Shown: positions 10,181-22,529, counted from the first letter of the stretch. The stretch: 64,000 nt of DNA from Symsagittifera roscoffensis (GCF_963678635.1 NC_087070.1:24366933-24430932), one strand, 5' to 3'. Program-made: numbers and translations. The notes: generated by a model from the sequence alone, not told the origin.

Positions 10181-13100
10181 GAGTGGTGAGAGGTCAAAAC
10201 CGTGATAGCGAGGGTGCGTTCACAGGGGGACGAGGGGAATGAAAAACAAACTAATCCAGTATACTTGTGTTTTTAATGTGGAGTTAGCTACACCAGTGCG
10301 ATTGCTGATCATTGATGAACGCTATGATAAGGTCTCACTTTTTGATGCGTTTTTCTATTGAATGAGCCTGAAAACAGCTCTTTTTGCTATCCCCTAAATG
10401 TAAGCAAACTTAAAACAAAACTTATATTATTTATTATCAACTTACAAAACGTGAAATTTGATTCAGGTATTAATTTGAGAACAATTTGGTTGTTCTCAGA
10501 ACAGTGCAAAGTCACAGAAAAGAAGAGGCATTGAGTTAGAAAATGAGCAAAATGCATATAAAAATTCTGATTTTTTTCTGATTTTTTTAATCAATTTTTT
10601 GAAGTTTCACCCGACTTGAAAAACAGACTGATTCTATTAGAGCCTAGGAACGTAAATAATTACAAATAGCCAGCCTCATTTAATTCACAACTAATTTTGA
10701 GCCGTATTAAAAGGCTGTTTACGCGTTAAAAGAACAAAACGTATCAGATACCTGGGTTTGCCAAAGTTTTAAGCAAACAACCTCCTATATGAAATTATCA
10801 CAAACCACGTAAAAAAATAAGAAAAATATGAAAGGTCTTTTATCAACGTTTTCTCATACATGGAAAACCAATGCCAAAAACTTTATGTCGAAGGATTTTT
10901 AAAATGTTTTTTTTTCTAGTTTGGTTTAATAATTTTGTGTTTCTTTGCCCGAAATCACAAAAACAAGGTATTTCTTTTTGAAGAAAAACTTTGCTAAAAG
11001 TATAATAGTTTCAGATTAACTACAATTTCCGATTTGGTAATTCGATGTATTAAATTTCACTCAGATTTGTATCTAAAATCTTTTAAATAGCTAGAAAAAT
11101 ATTTTGATAGCTTTTGATAGCTTTTGATAGCTTCACAAAAATTCAATGATTGAACAACGAGGCTTGCTTTTGTCAAATCTGAACTACGCTATGGTCCAAA
11201 CAACGGAAAAATACAACTTTGAGTACATTATAGACAAAACTCAGCGTATCTTTTCATGCTACAATTTTTGGAAAACGTTGGTTTGAGTTTAGCCGTGTTA
11301 TTGCAATTAAAAAATGTGAATAAAAATTCTTGTATTTGTAAGTTCGACTTTTTTGTAGCTATGGAAAAACATGGTTCAACTTTCATAAATAGAAGTTGTA
11401 TAATAAAAATTTTTCGTGTACTGTAGGTATGGGATTTTATGACAAGGGTTTTTTCGTACACGGGGTTCAATTTTGGTAGCCAAAACGCTTTTTTGAAACC
11501 CCGAGTTTAGAAAATCACATTTATTCGAGAGTCCAAATAGCAAACTACAGGAAGCATTCGCATGATCTTTGACTGGGCAAAGTTTGTCAGATTCTCCAAG
11601 ATTTCGTAGATTCTGCAGTCATTTTATTCTTTTCTTTTCTTAAATTCACTGTTGCTTGGGTATTTTGCAGTTTGACAAGATGATTATTCCATTTAATGGA
11701 TGATATTCAGTAGATCTCATTTTTATTATTCAAGGTTACGCAGTTTTTTTGTTAAATTGTAAAAACCTTAGCGTAGTAATGAAATTTTCTAATCAGAACA
11801 GTTCGACAATAAAAAATGTATTGTTGATCTATTTATGACAATAAAAGCAACTTTACTGAGTTTACTGTTTTTTATCATGAAGATTTAATTTTAGATTGAA
11901 TGAAATCAGATTATATTGAAACCGACTGACTCTGTTGTTTGCTGCTTAAGAGAGACTGTAAAGAAAGTATCAATAATTGGATTTCTCCATTAGCGGCTTT
12001 GTCTTTTTCGGCGAGCCAAAATCAATAAGCAAGCATCATTATCTCAGAACTAAATAATGATTTTTTATTGTGTAAAAAAACATGAAAACAAGAAGATTTA
12101 AGTCAATTCAGAATTTTAAAAAACCAGCACCGGACTTCAACTAGTGATAACGGATTGATAATCATTTTAAGCTAAGTTATTCGATTAAGATCAGTTTTTA
12201 ATTGAATATGATGCTTCCACTTTTTAAGGCGAGAAAATCCAATTCAAGTTATTTATATTTTTTCTATAATAATCATAGTTACGTAATTATTTTTTCTAAC
12301 TTTTTTCTGACGATTTTGCAACAGTTTTTACTAAAATAAAGACTTGACCGTTTCTTATCACGAATAAAAAACGCGTTGGTTAACAAACTTTTATCTTGTT
12401 CGAAAACCATCTAAGATAAGCGTTAAAATGTCATATTTGGCCTGTTTTTCAACGTCAGGAAACTTTTTGATATTTTTGAAATTCCGCTACCCAAGTTTCC
12501 TGCTCGAGCTTAAAACATTTAGGGAATTGCGTCAAATCTGTCAAAAATGTTAACAATAACTTTTTTACAATATATATTTCATTATGACCCATCATAATGG
12601 ATTCTAAAGGGATAATACTCCGTTCAAAAATTTTGTAAAATGGCAAAAAATGAAATTAAATCTATCTCAAATACTAAAAGTATAATGATAATCACACATA
12701 ACGGAGCTCTGTCGAAGCAAAAAACTGCACAAGCCTGCTTCTAAAACAAAAATCAAATGTGTTTCTCTTGAAAAACAAGGTTTTTTTTTCACTTTAACAG
12801 GGAAAAATTAGAGTTTTTTTTACATTGCTGAATAATGACAGTGTCCAAAAAAGCGTGCCGAAAAACCAACAATTTTTTTCTGAAAGCTCAAAATAAAAAT
12901 TTCTATTGCAGCTCGATGAAAAAATTTAAATGTGTTAAGATTATTATTTTCTTCTTACCTCAATGTTTGCCGAGTTGTTCAAAATCTACAATATGAACAA
13001 AGCTAGCAGAAAACAAACGAAATATTCGTATTTGAAGTATCGTCAAAACAAAAAAAGTGGAAAACATTCAGCCGCTAATCGCACATTGACTCATTTGCTT

Positions 13101-14066
13101 ATCGAAACTGCCAAAACTTTTGATCGATCACTTCCCACAACTATCAATTGTGAGAAATGACACTATTTTTCTAAGTCTCGATTTTTGCATAGACATCCTT
13201 TCAAAATGAAGATTTGCTACTGAAACTTTATAAAAAGAATAAAAAATAAAAACTGCATTGAAGCGATCATCTGCATTAGCAATCAAAAATTTTGAAAGCA
13301 GTTAGAAAACTGTGTTTCATAGTTTTTTTTTTTGCATAAAACAGTTTTGCACCTTGGACAAAGAAAATCGGCTCTGGCAAAAACTATTTTTCAGTCCTGC
13401 TGAAGGAAATTTTGTGTTTTGCAAAATCGTCCGTCCACTCGGTTGTACTGGCTTGTTTTCAATTGTCTAAAATAAAATAAAAATTCCAACTTAACTTTAT
13501 ATTAGCATAAGCTGATTACCTACATTATCATCTGCCATTTATAACTGAACATTAACCTGTTTCTTTGAATCAACTGAAAAAAAAAACATTTTAAGTTCTA
13601 AGCAGTGCTGACACAAATTTTTTATGACAATTCACGAAATCTTATTGTAAAACTTCTTCTGATTCAATAACGAATTAAGAACTGCTTTATTCTAGTTTGA
13701 GTATTTAAAACTAATACTGCCAGATTCTAAAAAGTTTGTTGACTTCCTTCAGCTCAGGTAAGATTTTTGTGCGAGAGGAGATTTTTAAGAGTCTATGAAC
13801 GTAGTTCAGACTCTTATATATGTCGTGATTGTTTTTGTTTTTCAGAAAAAGTCGTAAAACGGTCTAAAAACTACACAAGAGCATTACTACATTTTAATAC
13901 ATTTATGAACAGCGTATATATGCACTTTCTTACGTTTATATGCACTTTCTGAGTTCAATTCAAGACCAGTAGCTAAAATATTGGCGCACTTAACTTTCCA
14001 ATTACAAAATAAAAGTTGCGTAAGAAAAATGCTTGTGGTCTAGTTTCTCAAGTGGAAATCATTATT
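10181..14066. other. AT-rich intron sequence, mostly featureless
   Basis: The only short repeat noted is TTTTGATAGC three times in tandem at about 11103-11132, plus a doubled TATATGCACTTTCT at about 13915-13949. Open frames are short and show no domains. Confidence 0.4.
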
Positions 14067-14588
14067 GTTCCGACTTTCGATACGAAAGTAATAGAATATT
14101 AGCGCTCGGGGTGGGTTTTTTTTTCTTCAGACAAATTTCGACTTTTTAACTAGCCATTTTTGACGGGATTTTTTTATCATTCAAAAGGTATTGTTGTCCT
14201 TGAACTCAAATTTGAAAAGATATTTCACCTGTGATCATTTTTTGTGAAATTATGGGGGTTCAAAAATTGCCATTCTGGCCAATTTGGGACAATTAACGCG
14301 CGATATATTTCGCGCTATTAACGCGTAAGCGGAGAGTTAATCCGTCTTAAAATCGTTCCAAATTGGTTGAAAGAAGCTTATTTGCTATATTTGATTTGTT
14401 ACAAGTAGCTAAATCTATTTTTTTGTACTTTATAGGGCGTGTGGGGTGATGATTTTCATAAAAATATACAAACAAAAAAAATTTCATTTTTTTTCATTAC
14501 ATTTAATTTCTTAATGTTATTACTTCTCCATTAAACCTTAAAAGGCAGTCGGAACATTCCGGGCTTCGCCCTGATACGAGCAGTCTTG
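14067..14588 (+). mobile_element. Helentron-like (HINE) copy, full length (good reference copy)
   Basis: The 5' end reads GTTCCGACTTTCGATACG and folds into a hairpin with CGAAAGTAA. The GGGGTGGG box follows, then TTAACGCG, the palindrome GCGCGATATATTTCGCGC and a second TTAACGCG. Near the 3' end come AGTCGGAAC, the hairpin GGGCTTCGCCC, then GATACGAGCAGTCTTG. It codes for nothing. No target duplication is apparent. Confidence 0.85.
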
Positions 14589-15093
14589 ATTAGATTTCCC
14601 AGCAGTGCAAGTAACTAACTTTCTAGTTTCCTCAAATTCGGTTAACTCGATTAGAAATTTGCGCATACAAGTTTGTTTTTGAAATTCAAAGAGTTTCAAG
14701 GCCAATGTTTTATTTTTAGAAACCCCAAAAAACTCAAATATTTTACAAAAACTGACGAAGGCATACTGTTGATATTTTTCATTATAATAACGCACAACAT
14801 TATTATATTTTTGCAAAACCAGAAAAAAATTGAAGAGTATTTTTCAATACAATAAATTTGTCGCAAAAAAAACTTGAAACGTTTGCTTTCTTGGAACACA
14901 ACTTAGGATTAAGAAGAAAATTTATAATTTTTTCAGTTTTTCAATAGTTGAGGGCACATTCAGAGGCATCAAGTTTTCCCAAGAACACTAATTATGCATA
15001 AGCACATGGGTTGGAGCGGAAACTCTTTTAAAACATTGATAACCTATGAACATTGACCTGTAAAACGTTGAAATTAAGTATTTAAAACAATAA
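14589..15093. other. AT-rich sequence without recognised features
   Basis: Frames on both strands at 14673-14899 are mutual shadows without domains. Confidence 0.35.
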
Positions 15094-17190
15094 TCGAATA
15101 GAAACATCAATCGATTTCGATGAAAACAGTTATGTAAATTTGGGTAATTTTCTTCAGTAAGTCCGGTGATTTTTTTTACCAGTAATGATTTTGATAATCA
15201 GTTTCATTTTTGGTTGGTACCATTACAAAAGATGAAATGTGTAAGTTACTAAGAAGCACAAAGATTAACAGTTAATTTTATGAGCTGCGAATACTTATAA
15301 GTTATTTTGAAGAATCTTAAAATGAAAAGTTGTGCTGAAATTAATTCAATTTTAGATAAGTTATCAATAGTGAAATTAAAAACTTTTAAGTTAAATTGAT
15401 ATTTCATCATTATGATTAATGTTAATACATTTTTTAAAAACTTTGTTGTTTGGCAATTTCCATGAAAAAAAATGATTATCATGATCGTTAATCAAGTTTA
15501 CAGTGATTAGCTCAGTTTGAAACTTTTGGCCTCATTGAAAAATTTATTTCTTATGTCACAATTTAACACGAATTAAGTTTTGTTCTCATAAATATGATAA
15601 TTCTGACGAAACTCAGAGGAATGTTTAATGTGTACTATTTTTTCAAAAAGTATCTACTATTCAGAGAAACTAGCCAGAATTTTTTGGTTTTTTCAAATCA
15701 GCAATAAAAAAACTAGGCCTAATCGAAACTCCGCAAAAGGTCGGTGAAGCGTGAAAAAGGCGCGATCTAATCAATTTTGCTCGATTTTAAAAGATTTAGA
15801 ACAAGGGGAAAAATCACGTTAAGAAGCAATCATCTTTCAAAAGATCAGTTATAATCAACTACCTAAGCAAGCTATAGATGCGCTATCACCAAAGCCGGCC
15901 TGAATACTTTTAATAGGTTTATCGTTGCAATCGAAATATTGTTATAATTTAATTAAAACAAATCATATTTTTTAAAAAACAATCTATTTCTAAAAAAAAG
16001 AAGAGCCCCAGACTACTGTTTGCTTTAAGAAAAATGTAATGTTTACCTTTGCCCCTTTGAGCTAATTCGTACCTCAAGTTTTGCTTTTCTGATATTGAAT
16101 TTTATGTAAAAAATAACAGCGTTTTTTTGTTCGGACTCACGATGAAAACGGAATATTTATCCTCGGTGTGAGTTTTTTTATTCAGTCAATTTTCGCTGAT
16201 CAAAATAATAGTTTTCAACAAAAATTTTTCATACACCAGTGAAGATATCAACTTCCTGAGTTCACACTTAAAAAATTTTTCACTTCAGATTACATTTTTT
16301 AAGTTCTGGGGGTTTGAAGATTGCCAAATTGCGCTTTGAAAAGTTTATTCAATTTGCTGAAAATGTACCGCGAGTTATTAAAACTTATCGGGTTAGAGTG
16401 CACAACAAAACCATGGCAAACTGATTTGAGATAGATTTGGGGTCGCTCGTATTAATTTTGTACGGCTCAACATTTTACACTTTGATATTATCCAAAGGTG
16501 CCTATAAAAAACAGTCCCATGCAAAACAGTCCCATGCAAAAGAGTTCGAAACATCAAAAAAAGTTCTAAAAACAGTCCCATACAAACAGTCCAAAACATT
16601 TCAATTTTTTGACCTTGATCTTTTGGCGCCGACAGAACTGATCTACGCTTTGAAAAACCAAACATGAGCGCAAGTAAAGATCAAAAATCCACAGATCGAA
16701 CAATAATTTAGATTAAAACCAAAGATCTCATGGTTTTTTGGTTAAAGCGTTAGGCTCAAACTCTGCAGATCAAAGGATGGAACCCTCGGTGGCACAAAAA
16801 CTTTTCAATTTTCCAAAAAAAAATGAAATTCACTTAAATATAGTAACGGGTATATCTAAGTTACAAAAAAGGGGTCAAACTTGGAGGGTTGGGCGAGGGG
16901 AAAATGAAAATCAAAAGTTTGAATGAATCCATTAATTTGCAGGTTTCAAATCGACCATTTTGAGCAATCCAGGAAAATAGTTGAACTTGGAAAAAGTTTC
17001 ATTGCTTAACAATGTGTAATAAAAGTGAAAACTGAAAAATAAAAAAACTTCTGATTATAATTTAATATTTTAACTGCATCCTTTCGAAGGCCCAATGATG
17101 TTGTTGGATTGATATGACCTAACCACAGGGATTAAGTTTTTGACAAGTTTTTTTGCTTAGTTTTTTTTTGGGTGTGGCTACTTTTTGTCA
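15094..17190 (+). repeat. 2.1-kb tandem duplication, unit A
   Basis: The unit begins TCGAATAGAAACATCA and ends GTGGCTACTTTTTGTCA. It recurs 2101 bases downstream with only occasional substitutions and one-base length changes. It contains a diverged HINE-like stretch from about 16132 (GTTCGGACTCACGATG), tandem ACAGTCCCATGCAAA motifs at about 16510-16540, and a tRNA-like stretch at 16738-16792. No coding gene was recognised; the paired frames at 16393-16667 are probably chance frames. Confidence 0.9.
16738..16792 (+). repeat. tRNA-like stretch (Leu/Ser-type A box), possible SINE head
   Basis: TGGTTAAAGCGTTAGGCTC matches the A-box/D-arm pattern of Leu/Ser-type tRNAs. GGATGGAACCCTC 20-30 bases later resembles a decayed B box. 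Acceptor-stem pairing is not convincing, so this is not a functional tRNA gene. Confidence 0.35.
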
Positions 17191-17194
17191 ATAG

Positions 17195-19289
17195 TCGAAT
17201 AGAAACATCAAGCGATTTCGATGAAAACAGTTATGTAAATTTGGGTAATTTTCTTCAGTAAGTCCGGTGATTTTTTTTACCAGTAATGATTTTGATAATC
17301 AGTTTCATTTTTGGTTGGTACCATTACAAAAGATGAAATGTGTAAGTTACTAAGAAGCACAAAGATTAACAGTTAATTTTATGAGCTGCGAATACTTATA
17401 AATTATTTTGAAGAATCTTAAAATGAAAAGTTGTGCTGAAATTAATTCAATTTTAGATAAGTTATCAATAGTGAAATTAAAAACTTTTAAGTTAAATTGA
17501 TATTTCATCATTATGATTAATGTTAATACATTTTTTAAAAACTTTGTTGTTTGGCAATTTCCATGAAAAAAAATGATTATCATGATCGTTAATCAAGTTT
17601 ACAGTGATTAGCTCAGTTTGAAACTTTTGGCCTCATTGAAAAATTTATTTCTTATGTCACAATTTAACACGAATTAAGTTTTGTTCTCATAAATATGATA
17701 ATTCTGACGAAACTCAGAGGAATGTTTAATGTGTACTATTTTTTCAAAAAGTATGTACTATTCAGAGAAATTAGCCAGAATTTTTTGGTTTTTTCAAATC
17801 AGCAATAAAAAAACTAGGCCTAATCGAAACTCCGCAAAAGGTCGGTGAAGCGTGAAAAAGGCGCGATCTAATCAATTTTGCTCGATTTTAAAAGATTTAG
17901 AACAAGGGGAAAAATCACGTTAAGAAGCAATCATCTTTCAAAAGATCAGTTATAATCAACTACCTAAGCAAGCTATAGATGCGCTATCACCAAAGCCGGC
18001 CTGAATACTTTTAATAGGTTTATCGTTGCAATCGAAATATTGTTATAATTTAATTAAAACAAATCATATTTTTTAAAAAACAATCTATTTCTAAAAAAAA
18101 GAAGTGCCCCAGACTACTGTTTGCTTTAAGAAAAATGTAATGTTTACCTTTGCCCCTTTGAGCTAATTCGTACCTCAAGTTTTGCTTTTTTGATATTGAA
18201 TTTTATGTAAAAAATAACAGCGTTTTTTTGTTCGTACTCACGATGAAAACGGAATATTTATCCTCGGTGTGAGTTTTTTATTCAGTCAATTTTCGCTGAT
18301 CAAAATAATATTTTTCAACAAAAATTTTTCATACACCAGTGAAGATATCAACTTCCTGAGTTCACACTTAAAAAAATTTTCACTTCAGATTACATTTTTT
18401 AAGTTCTGGGGGTTTGAAGATTGCCAAATTGCGCTTTGAAAAAATTATTCAATTTGCTGAAAATGTACCGCGAGTTATTAAAACTTATCGGGTTAGAGTG
18501 CACAACAAAACCATGGCAAACTGATTTGAGATAGATTTGGGGTCGCTCGTATTAATTTTGTACGGCTCAACATTTTACACTTTGATATTATCCAAAGGTG
18601 CCTATAAAAAACAGTCCCATGCAAAAGAGTCCCATGCAAAAGAGTTCGAAACATCAAAAAAAGTTCTAAAAACAGTCCTATACAAACAGTCCAAAACATT
18701 TGAATTTTTTGACCTTGATCTTTTGGCGCCGACAGAACTGATCTACGCTTTGAAAAACCAAACATGAGCGCAAGTAAAGATCAAAAATCCACAGATCGAA
18801 CAATAATTTAGATTAAAACCAAAGATCTCATGGTTTTTTGGTTAAAGCGTTAGGCTCAAACTCTACAGATCAAAGGATGGAACCCTCGGTGGCACAAAAA
18901 CTTTTCAATTTTCCAAAAAAAAATGAAATTCAGTTAAATATAGTAACGGGTATATCTAAGTTACAAAAAAGGGGTCAAACTTGGAGGGTTGGGCGAGGGG
19001 AAAATGAAAATCAAAAGTTTGAATTAATCCATTAATTTGCAGGTTTCAAATCGACCATTTTGAGCAATCCAGGAAAATAGTTGAACTTGGAAAAAGTTTC
19101 ATTGCTTAACAATGTGTAATAAAAGTGAAAACTGAAAAATAAAAAAACTTCTGATTATAATTTAATATTTTAACTGCATCCTTTCGAAGGCCCAATGATG
19201 TTGTTGGATTGATATGACCTAACCACAGGGATTAAGTTTTTGACAAGTTTTTTTGCTTAGTTTTTTTTGGGTGTGGCTACTTTTTGTCA
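17195..19289 (+). repeat. 2.1-kb tandem duplication, unit B
   Basis: Second copy of the unit at 15094-17190, in the same orientation and directly abutting it. It ends at 19289 where GTGGCTACTTTTTGTCA gives way to unrelated sequence. The tRNA-like stretch recurs at 18838-18892. The very high similarity indicates a recent event. Confidence 0.9.
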
Positions 19290-19359
19290 TGCGCACATTT
19301 TTTCCCCTTTCTTCTGCTCGTTCTTGAACTTCACGATCAACTTTGGATAGTAAGGGTGC

Positions 19360-20465
19360 TTACTGTTGACCAGTTTCGTTTAACTGGTCAACAGCGTTGT
19401 TGGTTCGGTTAAGGTCGGTTTTTCCTCTTTGATGGCAACTCCAATACTCCAAGTCAAATCTGGGCTTCTGTCGTCCTTGAGAAGTCAGTCTAGCAATATA
19501 TGCGTCCTCGATATAATTGAAAGTTGGTTGAATTTCTTCAGAAGCCATACCTTGCAGAAGCTCAAACGCAATGCGCAGTGGAGACGTTCTCCCCGGACAG
19601 AAATGATGCTGTGAGAAGCATTTGAACAAATTCGCGGAAATTATGATCACTGTTGTTTTTTTTATTATCGCCTGACGACTGACAAGTCGCCCGACGATTT
19701 TACTCATATGGAAAAAAAAACTAAACTGATTTTGTGCACTCTGATGGCTAGCTATTATTGAGTTTTGCACAGCTTTTAAAAAACCAACTGTAACGCGTTC
19801 CGGAGAATCGAATTTTGAAATACTGAGAAGGCAACAATAAATTGATACTTTTTTGTTGGGTAGCAGAGCGTAAACAATAGGAAAAATGCATGTTTTGTAT
19901 AATTGTTTTGTATAATGCTTTGTATAATGTTGATTGAATACATTAGGAGCAGTCAAAAACGTTCGATCACAGAACCAATCATCTGATAAATATAGTAGGT
20001 CTAACCCAGGTAACGTGGCGAACACAATAACCCGACTTTCATCTTGGGGACCAGAATCGTGAAGAAAGAATTGCTCTCCATCGTGAAATTTCTGTAGGGC
20101 CAGTGGTAGTTCAAAACCGTTCAGCGAAGTGGGCTCTATCATCTGCGGTCTTTTTCTGCGTCGAACTCTATTTACAGCTTACTGATTAGCAGAATACCTT
20201 GGTGAATGAACAGCTGTTTCTCGGTTCACATCACGTTGGGCTATGAAAATAGTCTGCCGCGGTGTTACATCAGATGCTGCTGCTCGATCTTCGAGTGTTT
20301 TTCTGAACTTAAGTTTTTCGATGTCAGCTGGATTTTTGTACGTACACGGCCATTGCAACTACTTTGTGCGCAGCGCCAGGAAATGGTGTTGTCTGACAGT
20401 GTTCGGTGTCTCACATAAGCATACCCGTCGCAAATCAGTAACTCAAAGTATATTTTCCATCGGTA
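19360..20465 (-). pseudogene. FLYWCH-MULE transposase pseudogene
   Basis: The minus strand encodes, in order, a FLYWCH-type zinc finger (about 20465-20330: LLICDGYAYVRHRTLSD, then WRCAQSSCNGRVRT), a linker, and a MULE transposase domain (ATG 20142 to stop 19360, 260 codons). MULE-family hallmarks are LSDDWFCDRTF with the candidate catalytic Asp, IFPIVYALLPNKK, FFFHMS and the C-terminal YIEDAYIARL...RTNNAVDQL. In living relatives the sequence after the catalytic Asp is DGTF; here it is DRTF. The region after LLPNKK is shortened or rearranged. A frameshift separates the finger from the linker, and an in-frame TAA follows SANQ in the linker. I take it as a dead DNA transposon; terminal repeats were not located. 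Confidence 0.8.
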
Positions 20466-20739
20466 GTTAGTGAATTTTGTTTCTATTGAGTATTGCCAAG
20501 TGTTCGCAACTGAAACAACTCAAAAACCCTGTCCGTTTTTGCATGGATTAAAAAAAGAGTCCATTTTGTAATTGCGTTAACTTTTGTTGCTTTTAATTGT
20601 TGCTTTTAATGAATGGCCGCTGCTGTTATATAAGTTGTTCTAATTTATCTGCTTTACTACCTACTGTTATCCGGATTAGTTGGAATCAAAATGTGTTTAA
20701 TCCGAGAATTTTCTTATCAGCTTCTGGAACAATTATGAC

Positions 20740-20870
20740 TGCGATCAATGGGACTGTTTTTTTGAACTTTTTTTTCGGACTTTTTTTGGGACTGTTTTGA
20801 ATAAGACTGTGTTTTTGTACTTTGATATGGTTTTTGGACTGTTTTGTATGAGACTCTTTTGTACAGACAC
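20740..20870 (-). repeat. Degenerate ACAGTC(C)-type repeat cluster, minus orientation
   Basis: On the minus strand this stretch repeats CAAAACAGTCCxAAAA and AGAGTCTCATACAAAACAG. It resembles the tandem ACAGTCCCATGCAAA motifs inside the 2.1-kb units (16510 and 18610), but in inverse orientation. The + strand frame across it is low-complexity. Confidence 0.4.
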
Positions 20871-20931
20871 GTCACCAAAATTAAAAGTTTTTCAATATTT
20901 TCTTTTCCGAAAACTATTCGATATGAAGTAC

Positions 20932-20980
20932 GGGACAGTCGGAACAATCAGGGCTTTGCCCTGATGTATGACCAGTCTTG
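20932..20980 (+). mobile_element. HINE 3'-end stub
   Basis: Only the terminal module remains: ACAGTCGGAAC, hairpin CAGGGCTTTGCCCTG and a tail ending CAGTCTTG. Confidence 0.65.
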
Positions 20981-21327
20981 TTGTTGTTAGTGATTTGAGC
21001 AGTTTAGTCATTCATTCTTAGTTTTTTCTAACATCCTTAACCTTGAAACTCCAAGCTAATCCATGCCAATGATTTAACTTGATCTATTACGACGCTGGAT
21101 CTGTTCTACAGCTAAGCGTGTTTTTATGCCTTTACGCGTTACATCTTGTGCACTTCTTTATCGGTGGAATCCTCAAACTCTGTTTTATAAACTGAATCAA
21201 ATTAATTTCACAGTTTTGTCAGCGGTGAGTTTCTCCTTTTATCGCTGATTTCCACCGTTTGTCACTCATTTGATTCTGCAGTCAATTTGTCCTTGATATC
21301 ACTGGACCTTTCACAAAAAAAATTTTT

Positions 21328-22264
21328 GTTCCGACTTTCGTGGAGAACATATCGGATATATTGGAAAATATCTATTATATCGGTTACGAATATATCTACT
21401 TTATTAACAGAATATTTGTGCTCGGGTGGTTTTTTTCTACAGAAAAATTTCGACCTTTTAACTAGTTATTTTACGGAGTTTTTTATATCATTCAAAAGTT
21501 ATTGTTATCCTGAGCTTCAATTTGAAAAGCTATTTCCCCAGTGATTATTTTTTTTCTAAAGTTATGGCGGTTTTAAAATGCCATTCCGGCCAATTTGGGA
21601 CAACTAACGCGCGATATATTTCGCGCTATTAAAGCGTAAGCGGAAGTTTCATCAGTCTTGGAAATCGTTCCAAATTGGTCGAAGGCAGCTTCTTTGTCAT
21701 AATCGATTCATTAATTCGAGCAAAATCTATCATTTTGTACTTTTTATGCCGTATGGGGGATGGTTTTTGCATAAAAATTCATATTAAAAAGAAAAATCAT
21801 TTTTTTTATTATATTTAGTTTTTTCATGATATTACTGCTCCATAGACCTTAGACCTATATTTAGTTTTTTCAAATCATCCAACCCCACACGCCATATAAA
21901 GTACAAAAAGATAGATTTCGCACCTTGTAACAAATCAATTATGGCAAATAAGCTTCTTGCAACCAATTTGGAACCATTTCTAAGACGGATTAAATCTCCG
22001 CTTACGCGTTAATAGCGCGAAATATATCGCGCGTTAATTGTCCCAAATTGACCAAATTGGCAATCTTTAAACCCCCATAACTTTACGAAAAATGATCACA
22101 GGTGAAATATCTTTTCAAATTTAAGCTCAAGACAACAATAACTTTTGAATGATATAAAAAAGTTCCGTCAAAAATGGCTAGTTTAAAAGTCGAAATTTGT
22201 CTGAAGAAAAAAAAACCCACCCCGAGCACAAATATTCCGTTACTTTCGTATCGAAAGTCGGAAC
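21328..22264. mobile_element. Head-to-head fusion of two HINE copies
   Basis: A + oriented copy starts GTTCCGACTTTCG at 21328 and runs to about 21854. It is joined to a minus-oriented copy (about 21866-22264) that ends GTCGGAAC. Neither has its 3' hairpin and tail, so both outer ends are the 5' terminus. The first copy has a degenerate ATATCGG-rich insertion of roughly 60 bases within its 5' hairpin region (21343-21410). The pair can fold back over several hundred bases. Confidence 0.75.
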
Positions 22265-22404
22265 AATTATATCAGTTTCTAGAGAAGACAGTTTTATTAC
22301 CAACTGATTACTACGTATTATCTCAAATGTTGATACTTTTACTGTCCAAAGCGCTGAAGTATTGTCGCCCAACCTGTTCACTACCAGGAGTGTTCAAAAA
22401 TTAA

Positions 22405-22525
22405 TGGGGGGGAAATTAATTGCAATTAATGGGATGCAATTAATTGACTGCGGTATTTGTCTAAACCCATTAATTGATGGTAAAGAAAGCAATTAATTGG
22501 CAATAATAACACAATTAATTGGTTA
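22405..22525. repeat. CAATTAATTG-rich cluster, left part
   Basis: TTAATTG or its inverse occurs at least six times, several as the 10-base palindrome GCAATTAATT/CAATTAATTG. TAAT-core motifs of this kind match homeodomain sites, but a simple-repeat origin is equally possible. A HINE fragment interrupts the cluster at 22530-22701. Confidence 0.5.
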
Positions 22526-22529
22526 AAAT

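Noticed and set aside
16393..16667. Overlapping frames on both strands, conserved in the second 2.1-kb unit
   Set aside because: Conservation reflects the recent duplication; opposite-strand overlap and absence of a domain argue against coding.
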